From Streptomyces luomodiensis (lineage in GTDB: Bacteria; Actinomycetota; Actinomycetes; Streptomycetales; Streptomycetaceae), in assembly GCF_031679605.1 (NCBI RefSeq), contig NZ_CP117522.1:1922001-1986000 (forward strand): 64,000 nucleotides of DNA, read 5' to 3'. Shown piece by piece: positions 63,748-64,000 of this stretch. The notes under the pieces are model-generated. The model made no database searches. It saw only the letters and a program-made list of their open reading frames with translations, and was not told the DNA's origin. The position numbers were made by a program, and so were the translations under genes. How positions within the stretch are numbered: the first letter of the stretch is position 1; every line of letters starts with the position of its first letter.

Positions 63748-64000
63748 TCAGGTGGGGACGCTGCCGGTGTTCACCGGCAGCTTGTCCTGCTCGCGCTGGA
63801 GGGCGCGGAAGTCGTCGTACCAGCCGAGGCTCTGGGCGGGCGTCGACGACTTGGCCTCGGGTCGTGCGGTGCGGCTCGCGTACAGGCTGTTCAGCAGCCA
63901 GGGGTTCTTCTGCGGGCCGAAGTCCTTGGTCATGGCGGCTCCCTGGGCCACACCATAGGTGGCCACGGCGAGCTTGCCGGTGTCGCGGAACTGCTTGACC
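63748..64000 (-). CDS. C-terminal end of an unrecognised gene
   Basis: A frame open from the right edge codes for at least 83 residues, ending 'SLGWYDDFRALQREQDKLPV' and 'NTGSVPT'. The piece contains 'VATYGVAQGAAMTKDFGPQK' and 'NPWLLNSLYASRTARPEAKS'. I do not recognise the family; the rest of the gene lies outside the window. Confidence 0.6.
   Translation of the reverse strand, partial: VKQFRDTGKLAVATYGVAQGAAMTKDFGPQKNPWLLNSLYASRTARPEAKSSTPAQSLGWYDDFRALQREQDKLPVNTGSVPT

Overview
The window looks like a Streptomyces chromosome. Base composition is very G+C-rich, many genes start with GTG or TTG, genes commonly overlap by 4 bp (ATGA/GTGA), TTA (bldA-type) codons are rare and sit in regulatory and secondary-metabolism genes, a SARP regulator is present, and the secreted endoglycosidase closely matches Streptomyces Endo H. 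All family calls come from reading translated sequence by eye; no search was run. I saw no tRNA, rRNA, CRISPR array or intact insertion sequence.

Layout. 1-2.3 kb: the start of a possible membrane protein, a cytochrome P450 and a small MSMEG_6728-type protein. 2.6-13.9 kb: a catabolic locus that closely resembles the mycobacterial/rhodococcal KstR2 regulon for steroid C/D rings (SDR, echA20, ipdA, ipdB, ipdC, fadA6, kstR2, ipdF, an enoyl-CoA hydratase, a FadE31/FadE32-like pair, a second SDR). Two near-identical 14-bp candidate KstR2 operators lie in its two divergent promoter regions. fadD3 and an intact fadE30 are absent from the window; a 38-codon remnant that I read as fadE30 lies exactly where that gene would be expected. 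13.9-18.6 kb: an SDR/TetR pair with three 18-bp operator repeats, then a TetR gene divergent from a linalool dehydratase/isomerase-like gene and a cytosolic SCO1/SenC-like gene, with perfect palindromes between them. 18.6-23.3 kb: a CPBP protease/DesK-type kinase/NarL-type regulator operon, a NERD protein and a membrane protein.

24.3-36.5 kb is the most interesting part. A SARP regulator is followed by an acyl-CoA dehydrogenase-like flavoprotein, a divergent DUF692 (MNIO) protein, a putative partner protein, a 52-residue peptide carrying two copies of GPGTIVVKFTG, a nitroreductase, a glutamine-dependent asparagine synthetase, a PrpF-like isomerase, a dihydroorotase-like amidohydrolase and an MFS exporter. 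I read this as a candidate RiPP (ribosomally made, modified peptide) cluster of a kind I do not recognise. TTA codons in the SARP and exporter genes suggest bldA control, and a strong hairpin separates the peptide gene from the downstream enzymes.

36.5-40.4 kb: a double-module Lrp regulator divergent from an AbgT transporter and a carboxypeptidase G2-like hydrolase. 40.5-45.7 kb: Endo H, a stretch of gene remnants (aldo/keto reductase, glycerate kinase fused to a sugar permease end, a possible signal-peptide start), a secreted GH87-like beta-helix enzyme and a membrane metallophosphoesterase. 45.8-54.1 kb: an endonuclease VII-like protein, an APC permease, a large secreted alpha/beta hydrolase, a shortened TetR and an SDR/TetR pair. 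54.1-63.6 kb: a 2775-residue type I polyketide synthase (AMP-ligase, ACP, KS, AT, DH, KR, ACP, TE) with two TTA codons, and a divergent PIG-L deacetylase. The right edge cuts an unrecognised gene.
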